64,000 nt of DNA from Clitopilus passeckerianus (Eukaryota > Basidiomycota > Agaricomycetes > Agaricales > Entolomataceae). The position numbers were made by a program, and so were the translations under genes. A model generated the notes under the pieces. That model ran no database searches. It worked only from the letters and a program-made list of their open reading frames with translations, and was not told where the DNA came from. Positions 36,558-48,229 of the stretch are shown here, in pieces; position 1 is the first letter of the stretch; each line of letters starts with the position of its first letter. The stretch covers positions 372,001-436,000 of the forward strand of contig CALYLX010000060.1 in NCBI GenBank assembly GCA_944990035.1, written 5' to 3'.

Positions 36558-37938
36558 ATGACCCCCGAGGAGCAGGCTTACTTTCACCGGCTCGGGAGAA
36601 CGCTTCTCAGAGACTTTGCTCGACCGATAGCAGGCTCAGTTCTTTACGGTATCTAGTTTCCGAGTTGCCACTTGCGATGGCCCACTGAGCGCCTTTGCCT
36701 TCATTTCAGGTATCTCCGTCGGGCTCTGTGGATATGCTTCCTACCTCTTCCAGTAAGATCGCTATCTCCTGAACTCTCTGACCACGTCGCTAATTGCGTC
36801 CCCGATAGCACCCGACGCCTCAAAGGACGACCAGCATGGATCATCCTGATCACTGCTCTCGTGTGCTTTCTATTGACGAGTGTAAACTTCGGCGGACTAG
36901 TGGCTTCCATATCCTATGAATACCGTATTGTGGTCAAGCGTGCGTTACTTATACCTACCGACATATCTGGAGTCTTCACTTCACGGGACAACAAGAAACT
37001 AGGCGACACGTATGTTATATATTTCCTGACCCAATACATCATCGTGAGTCTTCACTCCATTGAACTCCCAGCACCAGGAATGGCGAGAACTGACCCTCCT
37101 ACCAGCTAGGTATTAGTGACGGAATTGTCCTCTGGAGGACACGGGCTTTATATCCCGACAAGCCTCATATATTCTGGATCCCCATCATAATCCTCATCGC
37201 ATCCGCAGGTACGCATTGTTTCACACCTTCCGGAAATCAAATTTTACCGACTGTGCCTACGAAGCTTGCCTTACTTCAGGATTCGCACTCGAGAAAGGGC
37301 TCCCCGGCTGGCCGTCGACCCATGCTCAGCCAATTGGACGTGCAGTCGACGATATTGGCCAAGCCTTATCACTTCTCACCAATATATTCACCACCGTCGT
37401 CGTTGCCCTGCGCCTCTGGACTCACCGTAAATGGGTCAGCAAGCACCTAGATCAACCGAAGAACAAGGGCTCCCTTACACCAATACAAAAGAAGCTTGTG
37501 GTTCTTATAGAGACTGGCGCCCTCTTCTGTCTGGTCCAGGTCACTCATTCTTTCTCTCCGTTCGCCCACTTTTATGGATTTACACATACAACAGATGCTT
37601 GCCGTTGGCTGCGTTGTAACCATCGACATTGTCTCTGCCACCGGCCGAGTATGTTCTGGCCCATGTATGACGGCGAACTGGATTATCAGCCGCTTCCGCT
37701 TCGCATTCGCTGTCCGTCCCTTGCTTCTTGAACTGTTCACCGGCTAACTTCAAATTTGATCTCCCAGGCTAATTACTCGATAATTGTCCTCGTCCTGGTG
37801 TACAGTAAAAAGTCCTTCGCCGATACTTGCTACTGTTCTTCATCACAATCGGACCAGTTCTCAACTGTAGAAGTCACCCCATTGTCGACCGACCTAATAG
37901 AGGTTATAGCACTTGAAACCCGGAAGAGCTTTTCATAG
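36558..37938 (+). CDS. Multi-pass membrane protein, group 3 (tandem copy 3)
   Basis: Start MTPEEQAYFHRLGRTL at 36558, first helix ending AGSVLYG. Then GISVGLCGYASYLF, RRLKGRPAWIILITALVCFLL in a long exon ending LTQYII, LGISDGIVLWRTRALYPDK, a large exon that runs without an intron from GFALEKGLPGW through LLTNIFTTVVVALRLW into HRKWVSKHLD and LIETGALFCLVQ, then an exon MLAVGCVVTIDIVS and a final exon ANYSIIVLVLVYSK ending at 37938. The large exon lacks an intron present in copies 1 and 2. The donor after LVQ is GTCACT, unusual but GT. No stop interrupts. Probably functional; role unknown. Confidence 0.7.
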
Positions 37939-39086
37939 ACTACCAATTTAAATGAGAATTTAAATTAATGGATAAAGATCAGGGTGCATCATAGTATAAC
38001 CAGACGTAGTTTAATACACAGCTATCGCTGTTTCGAATGGGACGTGCCTGCATGTATTGTCTGACCAGAATCGTAAATAGGGGCTTGGCGGTCAAATTCT
38101 ATATTTACCCTGGACAATTGCGACGGGAGTGTTTTTTGCCCCAAATTCTGGCCACGATCTCTATCGTACTCCCCCGTCATCTCATAGGTTGAACGTGTAG
38201 GAAATGGAGAGTAAGTACCCTTGCTAGTCCCTCGAAGCTCGAGTTGATATCCGTGTAGATCACATCAATGCTATTGCTAGCAACTGTCACCCACCACTCC
38301 AAGATCAGGATAAGCCTCATTCAGGTACCGACTACTTTGTCGCGTTCAGGGGCTACATAGAAAAACGCTCTCGAGCCAAAGTCAATGTAAGGAAACGAAC
38401 GAAAGGTTAGCATCGTGAAATCATCTCTCACTCCGTAAGCCTGAGATGCTTACCCTTTCACGCCCTCAGCCCAACAAATTAAGAATAAGCTTCGGAAGGA
38501 AGTCCTTCACCGCAGCTGCACCAAGTACCCCGTCGCAATACGGCGACTTTTAAGCCACATCCAAGTTGCCATGCAACTCAGCAGCGCAGCAATGGCAGCC
38601 GCACTTGGCTCCTCCAGCGACGGAGGGAGCACACTGGTCGACGATCTGATCTCGTTGGTCAACCAGCATTTTCATCCCACACTTGGCCATGACGCGGGTA
38701 TTGAGGAGTACATTGGTTTTACGTGACTCTGGACGCGTGCCTTTAGGATCTTCTTAACTATCTTCCTTAAAACATTTGAGTAATCCATGGACTTTGGTAG
38801 CGATAAATCCTTGACAAAAGCTCGGGGGGCGGAACAGTAACCAGCTGAGTTACCAAAGATCAAGGATGAAAATGGCATTAAATACGACGTGAATGAGACA
38901 AAGAGACGATCGACCAAGGCCGTTGAACGCATCTGAGTAATCGTCTTTGTTTTAACATGTCGTGCTACGATCGGCACGGAATTTCAATGAACTGAGACTC
39001 TGTCATGATCTCGAATGAGACAATGCCCAAACCTCTCCTTCGACCTCCACATTCTAACCGATATAAATATGTCCAAGCGCTAGTAT
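37939..39086. other. Intergenic, no gene seen
   Basis: About 1.1 kb without supported coding exons. The start is AT-rich. An open frame at 38672-38977 (-) has no motif. Confidence 0.4.
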
Positions 39087-39895
39087 ATGACACTTCCAGG
39101 AAAGAAATGGGAGGCGTCAACGCTTGAAAACCTCAAGATTCGGGTCGAACCAGTTGATGCCATGACCTTCTTCAGCGCTTCACTCAGGAATAGCCAAAAT
39201 ACTCTCTGTCCAAGGTGGAGAGGCATTTCTTTGAGTACCTTGGTGGTGCTGTCTACACAGCCCAGAGCGATCCCAGGCTCACTGGGGTGGAGTTGGTCAT
39301 CTACGTCCTATCTCTGCTCGGGTTCGATGATGGAGGATTCAAGCTGCACAGAAATGTTAGGAGTCGCCTTTTCATGGCAGGCAAATATGTCTGGTGTCAG
39401 GCGGATGCAGCTTTGGGGAGTACTTGGCCCAGACACGTCATACTAGAGGCGAAAGTACGTGCTATCGATATGAAGGAAATCAGGGTATTGACAGGATTGC
39501 AGAATCATATAAATGATGCTCAGCCGTCGCTCATTGCTGCTGCTATGGCGTCAGGAGACGAATGGGTCAAAAGGATAGGCGAATGCAGGGAGGATGGGGA
39601 TGATTCGGATCCAGAAATTGTCGTTCCGGGCATTATCGTCCATCATTCCGCCATTGTCCTGTACAAGATTCCCATTCGATTATTCTTCCTCAAGGTGTAG
39701 GTAGCCTAGGCGGGGGCTTCAGTTTTCCAAGTCTTCCTGATGGACCAACCGAGCCAACTGTGGTACAGATGTTCATGCCAACACTCGATAAACCTTCGCG
39801 ATATTTATTCGTCTATTCCGGGATGAAACGGCTCAGGCATACAGAACTAGCTATGAGGGCCCTTGAAGCCTTTAAAACCTTTGTTTTTGTGAGTA
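39087..39895 (+). pseudogene. Decayed uncharacterised protein gene
   Basis: Protein-like sequence is spread over three frames. The first has TLENLKIRVEPVDAMTFFSA. The second runs from SKVERHFFEYLGGAVYTAQ through ELVIYVLSLLGFDDG, HVILEAKVRAIDMKE and LYKIPIRLFFLKV to a stop at 39698-39700. The third starts near 39739 with PTEPTVVQMFMPTLDKPSRYL and ends ALEAFKTFVF before a donor-like GTGAGT at about 39892. The parts read as one ancestral protein with frame breaks and an in-frame TAG near 39190. The order of elements resembles an uncharacterised basidiomycete protein type with a possible nuclease-like E-x-K segment; that resemblance is from memory and weak. No function is assigned. Confidence 0.45.
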
Positions 39896-40874
39896 TCTCT
39901 TGATGGTGTATTCTAGGCAGAAATTGAAGCAACGTCTTCACCATAAAACCTCATTGGATGAGGAGGCTAGAGGATCGCAAGGCCTCGTGTCAACGTCGTG
40001 TACTTGTCGACAGTGACGGGACTAGAGAGTAGTCTCCTTTCGCACCCCGATAAAATTTACTTTCCAACCATCAAATTGATACCGGGAATTGTTCGACGCA
40101 GACCTCGGAATTGAGTAGGCTTATCAATACTTATAATGTACCTATCGTATTCAGCACCCTAAAATCTAGTAAATACACTCTTTAAATGAGAGCTAGGTAG
40201 CTACCATTCGAGCTCAAATTCGGAAGAGATTTTGCGGTATCAATTTGACCGAAAAGGGTCTGATCATGTACAAAATGCTTCCTACAGCAAGCACGACTCA
40301 TTCAGATGACTTGCGCTGTAATTAGCATATACTTATGTACTATACAAATCTGTGACAAGGAGGAATAAGTCTTCAAATCACTCCAAACCATTCTATAGAA
40401 AAACTATTTCAACGCGCCAGACGTGTCGCGCAAGATTGCTTATGTAATTCTCATCACTTTTGGCAGCTACGAGCACAGCGAGGAAACAGCACCTGAAACT
40501 TTCCACCCAGCCTCCCCAATTGAATATTTCTGAGATTTCGACAGAGTAGCACACTTTTGCATCATTAGAGATGGTTTAACATAGTGGATGCATTGATGGT
40601 TGATGTGTACTGGATTCGAAAGAATGTGCAGTATGACCTCTGGTCCAAAAGCGATATTGACAAACGAGGAGTCAGTAGTAAGTTAGTCCCGAATGCGTGA
40701 AGTATCCACAGCGTAAGTTAAGGTAAAGTAACGAGTGTATGCAGATAAAGCATCAACAGATAATAATGTGCATGATAACGAGGGTCAAGCAACAACAAAG
40801 TCAAGTGTTAAGATTCAAAAGGAGTGAAACTGTTATGCGACCAAAAAGAAGGAATGGGGGAGAAACCAGAGTCA
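39896..40874. other. Intergenic, no gene seen
   Basis: AT-rich. It holds the 3' flank of the minus-strand aspartic protease gene. No exon is supported. Confidence 0.4.
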
Positions 40875-43800
40875 CTACCTCGACTTAGTCCGTCCGAACC
40901 CGCTGTTCAACGATATCGAATCTGTATAACTCTCCCTCCTAAGTCCACCTGCCAACCGCTGACTATTCCTCGCAGCAGTACCCACACCCGCCATCCCACC
41001 ACCTCCCTCTTCCGGAATCACACCAAACTCGTCAAACCCTCCGCCACTCCCGCTCCCGCTCCCCCGCCTCCCACCCATCCCACCATCGACAGCGTCAAGC
41101 AGTGGCACGGCGGCGCTGAACGACCTCTGGTGCGTCGGCGAAGGTGGTGTCAACGGAACGTGATTTGCTGTAGGCGGGTACGACGACGGCCTCAACGTAT
41201 CCCCATCCAGCCCATGTGCATCCGGTCTCAAAAATCCATGCTCATCCTCACCCGCTCCTGCCCCATCTGAGAACCTCCTCGAAGTCGGGTTGACAAGGGT
41301 ATCCTCCGCCCACCACGTATCCCCCGTCTGCACAGGTTTATACCCCAACTCGTCCGCTCCTGTCCCACTATGCGAATGTCCATGTCCAGGAGGAGATCCT
41401 TCAGCGTCGTTCGAGTCTTCGCTGAAGCGTGATGTATGGGAGCGGGAGCTAACAGCTGCCAGCGCTACTCCCACCCCAACCCCAATTCCAGGCGGTGGTA
41501 TATCCACATCCTTCCCATCTCCTTCTCCATGTCCATCATCCGCTCCCACACCTTTCCCACCAACCCCTCCCAAATGCGACCCCGCAGGCGTCGCACTCCC
41601 CGACCTCGACCCCGACTCCGTATCATTCGCCTGGTTATACTGCATATACGCCTCATACCTCAAATCCCGCATCGTGTCCTCGGTCGGCACGATATCCCCC
41701 TCCCCTCCACGCATATACGCCTTATGCCTCCTCTTCTTCTCTGCCGCCTCCGCCGCGGCTGCAGCTAGTCCGAACGCCGTGAGTTCCGCACCACCACCTC
41801 CTGCCCCTCCAGCACCTCCCTTCCCAGAGGACCCAGAGGCGTACCCAGTCCGGTGCCGCCGCCTGTACAACCACCACCTCAACGCAAACAGCCCAAAGCA
41901 AAGCGCGAAGAACGCCAGAAGGGATATGAGGACGATTATCCCCACCGACAACCCCTTCCTCCCTCCACCCGCGTCGTTCGAGCCATCACTCTTCCCCGTA
42001 TTCCCGCCAGTCGTTATAGGCTGGTTGAGCACCCTGAATCTATGAAAATCGTCCAACGCCGCTGTTGGGTCGGTTAGGGGGAGCAGACCCAACCTCGGTC
42101 GTATTGCAGAGCTGGGTGCTTCCTCCTTTGAAGAGTTGAGTCGGGGGAAATCACCGTCGTCGTCGGGGACGGTGTACGCCATGACGGTGTAGACGTTTCG
42201 GAGGAATGGGACGCCGAGGATCATATCCCCTACACTCGTCGATTGCCCGAGGAAGGGGTCGGCAGCTTGGATGAGCCCGATGCAGTAAGTTGCTGCGTTG
42301 TCTTTTGGGGGTTCGGTGGTTAAGTCTAATGGGTGCAGTGGGATTTCAGGTCGGTCATCCAGGGTGATGGTTAGGTTGAGTGGGGTCGCGCATGGGACGT
42401 AGTCTATATGCCATCCAAAAAAGAAGACACACATTATCAGTCTCAATCGAATAAGAGGAGAAGAAGGAGAAATAACTAACACTGCCCATCACTCCCCGGC
42501 CCAATCCCCAACGCCCCATACACCCCATTCGCCACATCCCTCGTCGTCAATATCACCGGAACACCCGAATCTAATATCGCACTGGGGAACACCGACCCTG
42601 TCCCACCCCGACCGACCTCGACGGGGAGGGGTTTGGAGTCGACGTAGACGGTGATGGCGCGGACGCCGACTTTCCAGTAGAGGATACCGGGCTTGTCGGA
42701 GACAAGGGTGTCGTAGAGGATTTCGGGCGTGCGGTCGTAGGGTTCGGAGGGGGTGGGGGTGGAGGTTGATGCTGTTGAGGTCGCCGTGTCTGATGATGAT
42801 GAAGAGGAGGAAGACGCGAAATGGGGTTCATAGGAAGTAATGAACGACGGATGCCGGCCGATGCCTAACATCGCCGGAATCCTGTCGTCTCCTGGTCTGT
42901 CGAGCAAGAGGGAGAGAAACCTCGCGCCTGGAGCGGAGGAGGTAGGTGTTATGGAGAATAAGTTGGACGCCCAAGCTGCGCCGTCGGGTGCGTTGGTCGT
43001 TACGGGTGTGAGGAGTCCTGCGATGATGGAGTTGAGGGGGAGAGCGAGGCCTAGGATGCCGTTGAAGTCGGATGAGAGGGGTTCGTTGGATATGGTATCT
43101 GCAGCAGCTGTAGACGTTCGAATACTCGCTGATCAGTATACTGTGAAGAAGGGAAGGGAGGGAGGGAAGACCTACCAAAAGCTTGATTTTCAATCGAATA
43201 TCCACCAATCTCGACAGTGTCCCATACGATAGGGCCCTCGACTTGGCCGGAGAGGTAGTCGATTTTGAAGTGTTCGCCTGTATCTTCGGATGTGGATGGG
43301 TCGTAGGAGCGGCCACTGGTTTGCGAGCAGAGTGATGTGCTGCATGATCTGGATGTTACCCACTAGAAAATGGGATGTTAGAAGGGGAAGTAGGAAACAA
43401 AATTGTAAGGAAGTGAACGTACGAGATCAGAAGAACCTGTATCGACTTGAAGAGAAAAGGTTTGGCTGGGTCCAATCTTGACATCCAACGAATAAACACT
43501 GCACATCCAGTAAGCAACCGAAATTCGCTGAAGAACTTGATCGGATGACTTACATGTCAGTCGTCCCGCTCCCGCTGGATCGTAGTGGCAGGACAATGCC
43601 GTCAAGTCCACCAGCGCCTTCTGAAGATGTCGAACCACTCAAGTCCCGCGCCTTTCCTTTCGCAGCCCAGCTCGGCATTGCGTCTTCCTCTTGGTGGTGC
43701 TTGGTCCTCTTTGAGTCGTGGAAAGAGAAACTTGGAGTGGATTTGCTGGCTTGGCTGGCTGGGGTCAACAGAACTAGCCGATGGATCCGACCGATCAATA

Positions 43801-43954
43801 AGGGTCTAGTAGTAATGAACGAAAAAGACGAGCAAAACGAATGCGCTCGTCGTCGTCGTCGCCGTTGTCGCGTTATCTCAGCCGCCAGAAAGAGCGTAGA
43901 GAATGAAGCAGGGAGTCGTTGGCGGAAGAGAGAGGCCGTTGAAAACGACGGCAA
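40875..43954 (-). CDS. Membrane-anchored aspartic protease (family A1)
   Basis: Five exons: 43554-43954, 43423-43498, 43176-43362, 42481-43107 and 40875-42403. The total is 2820 nt, 939 aa in this model, with consistent phases. Pepsin-fold hallmarks: YSLDVKIGPSQTFSLQVDTG with the first catalytic Asp near residue 153 followed by SSDLWV, and ILDSG with the second near residue 401. A serine/threonine-rich insert lies around residues 317-345. After the catalytic unit come one transmembrane helix (VGIIVLISLLAFFALCFGLF, about 582-606), a basic stop-transfer patch and a roughly 330-residue Gly/Ser/Pro-rich tail. This layout suggests a type I membrane protease on the secretory path or cell surface, somewhat like yapsins, which are GPI-anchored instead. 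The N-terminus is uncertain: no clear signal peptide begins at 43954. Confidence 0.82.
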
Positions 43955-44842
43955 CGACGACCACGCCTGTCGAGCTCAGGTAGGGTTTGTTGTCACGGAT
44001 GTCACGCTAAGGGATTGTCACGGAATGAATTGTGGTGGTGCCTGGGTTTTATTAATACCCGGTTTTGTCATCTACGCATCTTTCCCCGCATCGCCTCAAT
44101 TCCAGTTCATCACTGTGGACGGTCTGGATATGCCGTTGTAAGTGGTTTGCTTTCGTTCAGCAGTTTTTGCAACAATGAATTGAAAGAAGAGGACGAGAAA
44201 GAAAAACAAGGGACATTGAGGAACGTTTTACATTCAGGTTGAGTGAATTGCTGGATGCTGCCGAAGCGGCAGAATGGAGGTCATTCGACGGAAGTTTGAT
44301 GATCCTTCAAGATCGGCGAAATATCAAGTGGTGACCCTGAATTCAGGTAGATCAGGCGGGCAGGTTGCCACCTTGTCGTCGCACTCCGCCCGCACGAGCC
44401 CCCTCTGAGAGTACTTATCTGTCTCACCAAGCCTATGGCTGCGACTGTGAGGGGTGTAATTGTTGTATGACTTGAAGAACGGATGCATCACCAGCTGATG
44501 AATCAATGACGGTTGCTCTTTACTCCACCCAGAATATTGGGCCACTCATGTGAATTTGACTTACCATTCCAACCGTGCTGAACGGAACTGAATGATCCTG
44601 CTCGACAACAAGTGGACACCAAGAGAGGCCAAGAGAAGACAGTTCTTGTCAAATATCATGATGCGCCTCCCGCGCGGTCTCGGCTTTTAAACGCTCGGTA
44701 CCACAATGGCTCTGGGCGCTTGTGTGCCCAATTGAGCTTTTTTGCGTGACCAAGGGCGCGTCACGCGTTTGTTGCTCTGCCTCCTCGTGCAATCAGCAAA
44801 GTCTTCAAACTGCTTCCCTCTCCACGAAGGTTCCTCTCTACA
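43955..44842. other. Divergent promoter region
   Basis: Lies between the minus-strand protease and the plus-strand ASCC1-like gene. From about 44590 the sequence (TTCTTGTCAAATATCATGATG and a following GCGTCACGCGT) recurs before each ASCC1-like relic, so the duplicated unit includes this promoter. Confidence 0.55.
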
Positions 44843-46242
44843 ATGGCATCGCAGCCACGTGGATCCTCTAAGTCTACCAATCCAAATGCACAAAAGAGGC
44901 GGTATCAAGGTCAAGGCTCTCGAACTCAGAAGTCTCAGAAGGAAACGAGGATCAGACCTACACATTGTACATCCTCGTCTCTCTTCCAAACTTTGCCTAC
45001 TAACCATCTATACTGTAGTCATCGCAATACCACTAGTGCGTACTCTCTCCCTCTCTCAATTTCGTTCGCTACGCACGAACCCTAACTCCACATTCACCAC
45101 ACCAGAATACAAACCCCCACCTCCGGCACCGCATCTCCTCTTTCCAAAAGCACATCCTCTCAGCCAGCGAAGGTCAACATGGAGGCCGGATCCACGGTTT
45201 ACACCCTTCTATCGTCATAAACCCCGTCAGGTTTCACTTGACGATTGGGGTTATGGGGTTGAAGGACGACACTGTGGCTGGACCAGCTTCAACTTCTGTT
45301 CAAAGTGCGGAGATGCAGGAGGAGGAGGGGAAGGAGAATACGGTTTCTGAGGCGTTGGAGCTATTGAGGTCGCTGAAGCCTCAAATTCGGGAAATCTTGG
45401 CCTCGTCCCCATCATCGACATTGACAGCACCTCTGAGAGTCCGTCTGGATCATGTAGAAGTTATGCGGCTGGTGAATCCGCCGAAGCCCAGCAGTCAGCA
45501 AGTGTCTGCTCCTGCTCCTGCTGACGAACGGAGGCAAGGTGAGATGTGGGCGGACGTGCTGTACCTCGCACCGAAGGAGGATGGGGAGGAGGGGAGGAAG
45601 TTGAGGAGGCTTGGTGGTGCGCTGCACTCCCTCTTTCTTCCTTCATAACGATCCGATTCCGATAACGTTCTCGTTTTGTTTAGATCTCATAAACTCAACG
45701 TTTAGGAAGGCTGGGTATTTGACGGATACGAGGCCGTTGAAGGTACGTTCCTCTTCCTTCCCTCGACTGCCTTTCCCAAGCATGGTGCTAATCGGGACTT
45801 TAACTGTCAGCTACACTGCACGATCCTAAACACCTCCCACCGAAAACCATCCCGGGATCGGGGCCTTCCCTTCTGTTATTCGGACATCTTGGGATGTGAG
45901 GAGGGGATGAAGAGTCTTTTCGCCCAGCCACCTTCGCCTCCACTTTCTTCAAATTTGGGCTTGGGGTCGAATATACTGACACCGATGGGAGGACTTCCGA
46001 CAACTTCCACCGCACCACCACATCCACGAAACCCACGCCATCCCCATTCCCAGTCTCAACCTCATCCTCCTCCCATAACGAAACTCCCACTCGGAACACT
46101 ACCTCACCCTCTCCTCTCCGCCACGGACGCGCACGACGAGTGGATGGAAGTTGAAGTGCAAGAGGTCGGGTTATGGAAGATGGGGTCACGGGATAGGGAG
46201 GGGCGGTATGTGAGCTGTGGGAGTGTTAGGTTGGGCGCGTAG
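44843..46242 (+). CDS. ASCC1-like protein, 2H-phosphoesterase-type fold (AKAP7-NLS domain)
   Basis: Five exons: 44843-44966, 45019-45035 (17 nt), 45106-45616, 45684-45742 and 45811-46242. The total is 1143 nt, 380 aa, open throughout. A basic N-terminus leads to RPTHFIAIPL, formed across the two sides of the micro-exon, then ISSFQKHILSASEG, SIVINPVRFHLTIGVM with the first H-x-T motif, a variable acidic segment, LRRLGG, FRKAGYLTDTRPLK, LHCTILNTSHRK with the second H-x-T motif, and a C-terminal DEWMEVEVQEVGLWKMGS strand. These match the known order in ASCC1 (activating signal cointegrator 1 complex subunit 1) and AKAP7 2H domains, which act in RNA or alkylation-damage contexts. The orthology call is inference. 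Only intact copy of four. Confidence 0.82.
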
Positions 46243-46564
46243 GAGGAGGGAGGAAGAGAGAGAAGATATTGGGTAAATTCAGAGGCAGTGAGACGAACAC
46301 CACATTCTCATACAGGAGGAAACCTTGGCCGGTTCTACGACTATGCACTGTACCTGATTCACGTATAATCTTACGCATATGGATTTCCTTGCTCGATAAC
46401 ACTTTATCTTGGCACCGAGATATGGGAGACTTCAGACGCCGACTTGAGTAAATCGGAGACTGGGAGATCGATAATTTCTCTCGCAAGTAAAAATTGTTGT
46501 CCACTATCACTGGTGATTACAACAGAGCATCGTGTAGAGATCTAGCGTGCTAAAGGCTCAATTC

Positions 46565-46840
46565 TCAAATGTAATGCGTGGAGCCATCGGGACAAGTGCA
46601 ACTAAGGGAATGGGGGAAAGTAACGCGTCAGCCGTGAGTGATTTGTGTTCAGATTGAATTAGACACCTACATCCTCGAGTAATTGTCATATGTGCCCTTG
46701 CAATCAAGTTCGCACTGGGCGGCGTATGACCACCAGGTCCTTCTAACGACGGTGTCCGACCCTTCAACTGGGTTGGGTCCCGGGGCGGCAGCGACCATGG
46801 AAACAAGGGTTGCAGCAAGGGTGATAGCGAGCAACTTCAT
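46565..46840 (-). CDS. Small secreted 4-cysteine peptide, Kex2-type precursor, copy 2
   Basis: Exons 46671-46840 and 46565-46601; 68 aa. Donor GTAGGT, acceptor CCCTTAG. The signal peptide MKLLAITLAATLVSMVAAA is followed by a pro-segment ending in RR at 33-34 instead of KR. The mature part is 34 residues with Cys 43, 47, 58 and 60 (C-x3-C-x10-C-x-C) and CTCPDG at the start of exon 2. It lies tail to tail with the intact ASCC1-like gene, 322 bases apart. If intron 1 is retained, translation stops right at the donor, giving a truncated product without the second cysteine pair. Likely functional; the peptide's target is unknown. Confidence 0.85.
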
Positions 46841-46928
46841 GATTGTCTGAGTATTTAAAAGGGCTGGTTTATGGTTGGGTGGAGGCGGGAGATTGTCGTT
46901 GATAGTTCGTTCACCGCTATTACTAGGC

Positions 46929-46936
46929 TTCTTATA
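46929..46936 (-). promoter_or_regulatory. TATA-like element of peptide copy 2
   Basis: TATAAGAA on the minus strand, 89-96 bases before the ATG, followed by GCC. A TTGATAGTTCGTTCACC stretch just downstream is shared with copies 3, 4 and 5. Confidence 0.55.
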
Positions 46937-48229
46937 CTTCAGGAAGAAGCAGAAGGAGCGTACAGAAGTCAACTGAGATACCCGAGGACGGCGAGAGAAT
47001 GCCATTCTCCACTGTCATGTCCGAATCTTCTGGCCGAAGGTGAGAACGAGGTTGAGTTTCACAGGAACTCGAAATCATCGAAATGGTGCATTATTGCCTA
47101 CTCTGTGTAGAATAATTTAGAGACCCAAGATTGAGAGTTTCCCCTCAACGTCACTTAGAGGAAGCACGCGGAAGCATAAAAACGATCCATTGACATTAAG
47201 GCTCGTGAAAATCATCGCAGTCTGGCGACATCATTGACCAGTATTGAGCGGATCGGATACTCACCGAGGTCATTCCCACGACGGAAATCCTTCTCGAGAG
47301 TCAAGATCATTGACGAAAGTACGGTCCCCCGTAAATCTGCTTCCATATGTGGTGGCAGCTACGTCCATGACCTATCGTCGTGGTACTTATTCCCCGAGTC
47401 GACGGGATATTACTTATGGCCTGACGTTGCATCTGGCGAATAATCGACACACAAATACGACGGCCGTACAAATCCTCAGACGACGCCACCGGACTTCTTC
47501 ATCATGCCTAAAGAATCCCGACCTTGGTAGACCCACCATCTCGCTATCTCCCCACAGGTGTCTTCCAGTAGCCTGTTCGATACTTAAGCAGGTTCAGTTC
47601 TTCTCATTGAAGTTCGTGATCATGGCGACGATGCAATATACCAACCGACTTTCCAGCGGGTAAGGTCCAATTCCAACACAGCAAAAGTACAGAACACCAA
47701 CGCCAGATCTGAGTACGATCATGCGAGTCCAGAGTCTGACTAGCTAGATTTGATTGGGGTCGCGTTTCGTAGCACGAGCTGAGTTATACCCTATTATACT
47801 GGAAGTTCCTATTATCACAATGGCGCTTTAGCATTTGTTCATGAGAAAGTGGCAACCAGGCTCCGTCCTGCACCCCGTCATTATCGCCCCCATAATCAAA
47901 TCCACTGATGAAACAATACTCAAGAGATTCTAGTTGCCCGTATCTCCCAGGTTTCGACTCTGAATCTACAGCTCACTGAACATTCAAACTGTGCTCTACT
48001 GGTACCCTAACTCATACAGTCAAGATGACATTAAGGGAATGATCCTCCTCGAAAACAAGTCCCTAATAATACATGTACACCGCCGTTTCAAGCATTTCTT
48101 GTCAAATATCATGATGAGCCTCCTGTGCAGTCAGGATTGAGCCATTGATATTTTTCGTGGCGTCACACGTCTGTGACTCCCCTCGATCAGAACAGCAATG
48201 TGCTGAGTCCTCAATCCGCTAGTCCCTTC
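46937..48229. other. Duplicated intergenic DNA, no gene
   Basis: No coding exon is supported. Extensive similarity to 49985-51407 and partly to 59085-59240 and 61780-62000, for example the CAAATCCTCAGACG landmark and the following CATCTCTCTATCTCCCCACAG-like stretch. Confidence 0.55.

Larger units (their letters stand above)
44590..48100 (+). repeat. Tandem duplication unit 1
   Basis: Contains the ASCC1-like gene, peptide copy 2 and downstream DNA with a CGTNCAAATCCTCAGACGACGCC landmark near 47465. The same order recurs in the following units. Confidence 0.65.

Noticed and set aside
1..37938. Mating-type B locus with STE3 pheromone receptors
   Set aside because: The membrane proteins do not show STE3 signatures, and no CaaX pheromone genes were found nearby.
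41290..42045. Long plus-strand open frame (251 codons)
   Set aside because: It is the antisense shadow of the GC-rich, low-complexity tail of the aspartic protease exon 5.
43550..43954. Arginine-rich N-terminal run in the aspartic protease as a functional domain
   Set aside because: The Arg run comes from a CGN simple repeat near the uncertain start and may lie outside the true coding sequence.
44742..45350. 202-codon plus-strand open frame as the ASCC1-like coding frame
   Set aside because: It is out of frame with the H-x-T motifs; the spliced model with the micro-exon gives the conserved domain start instead.
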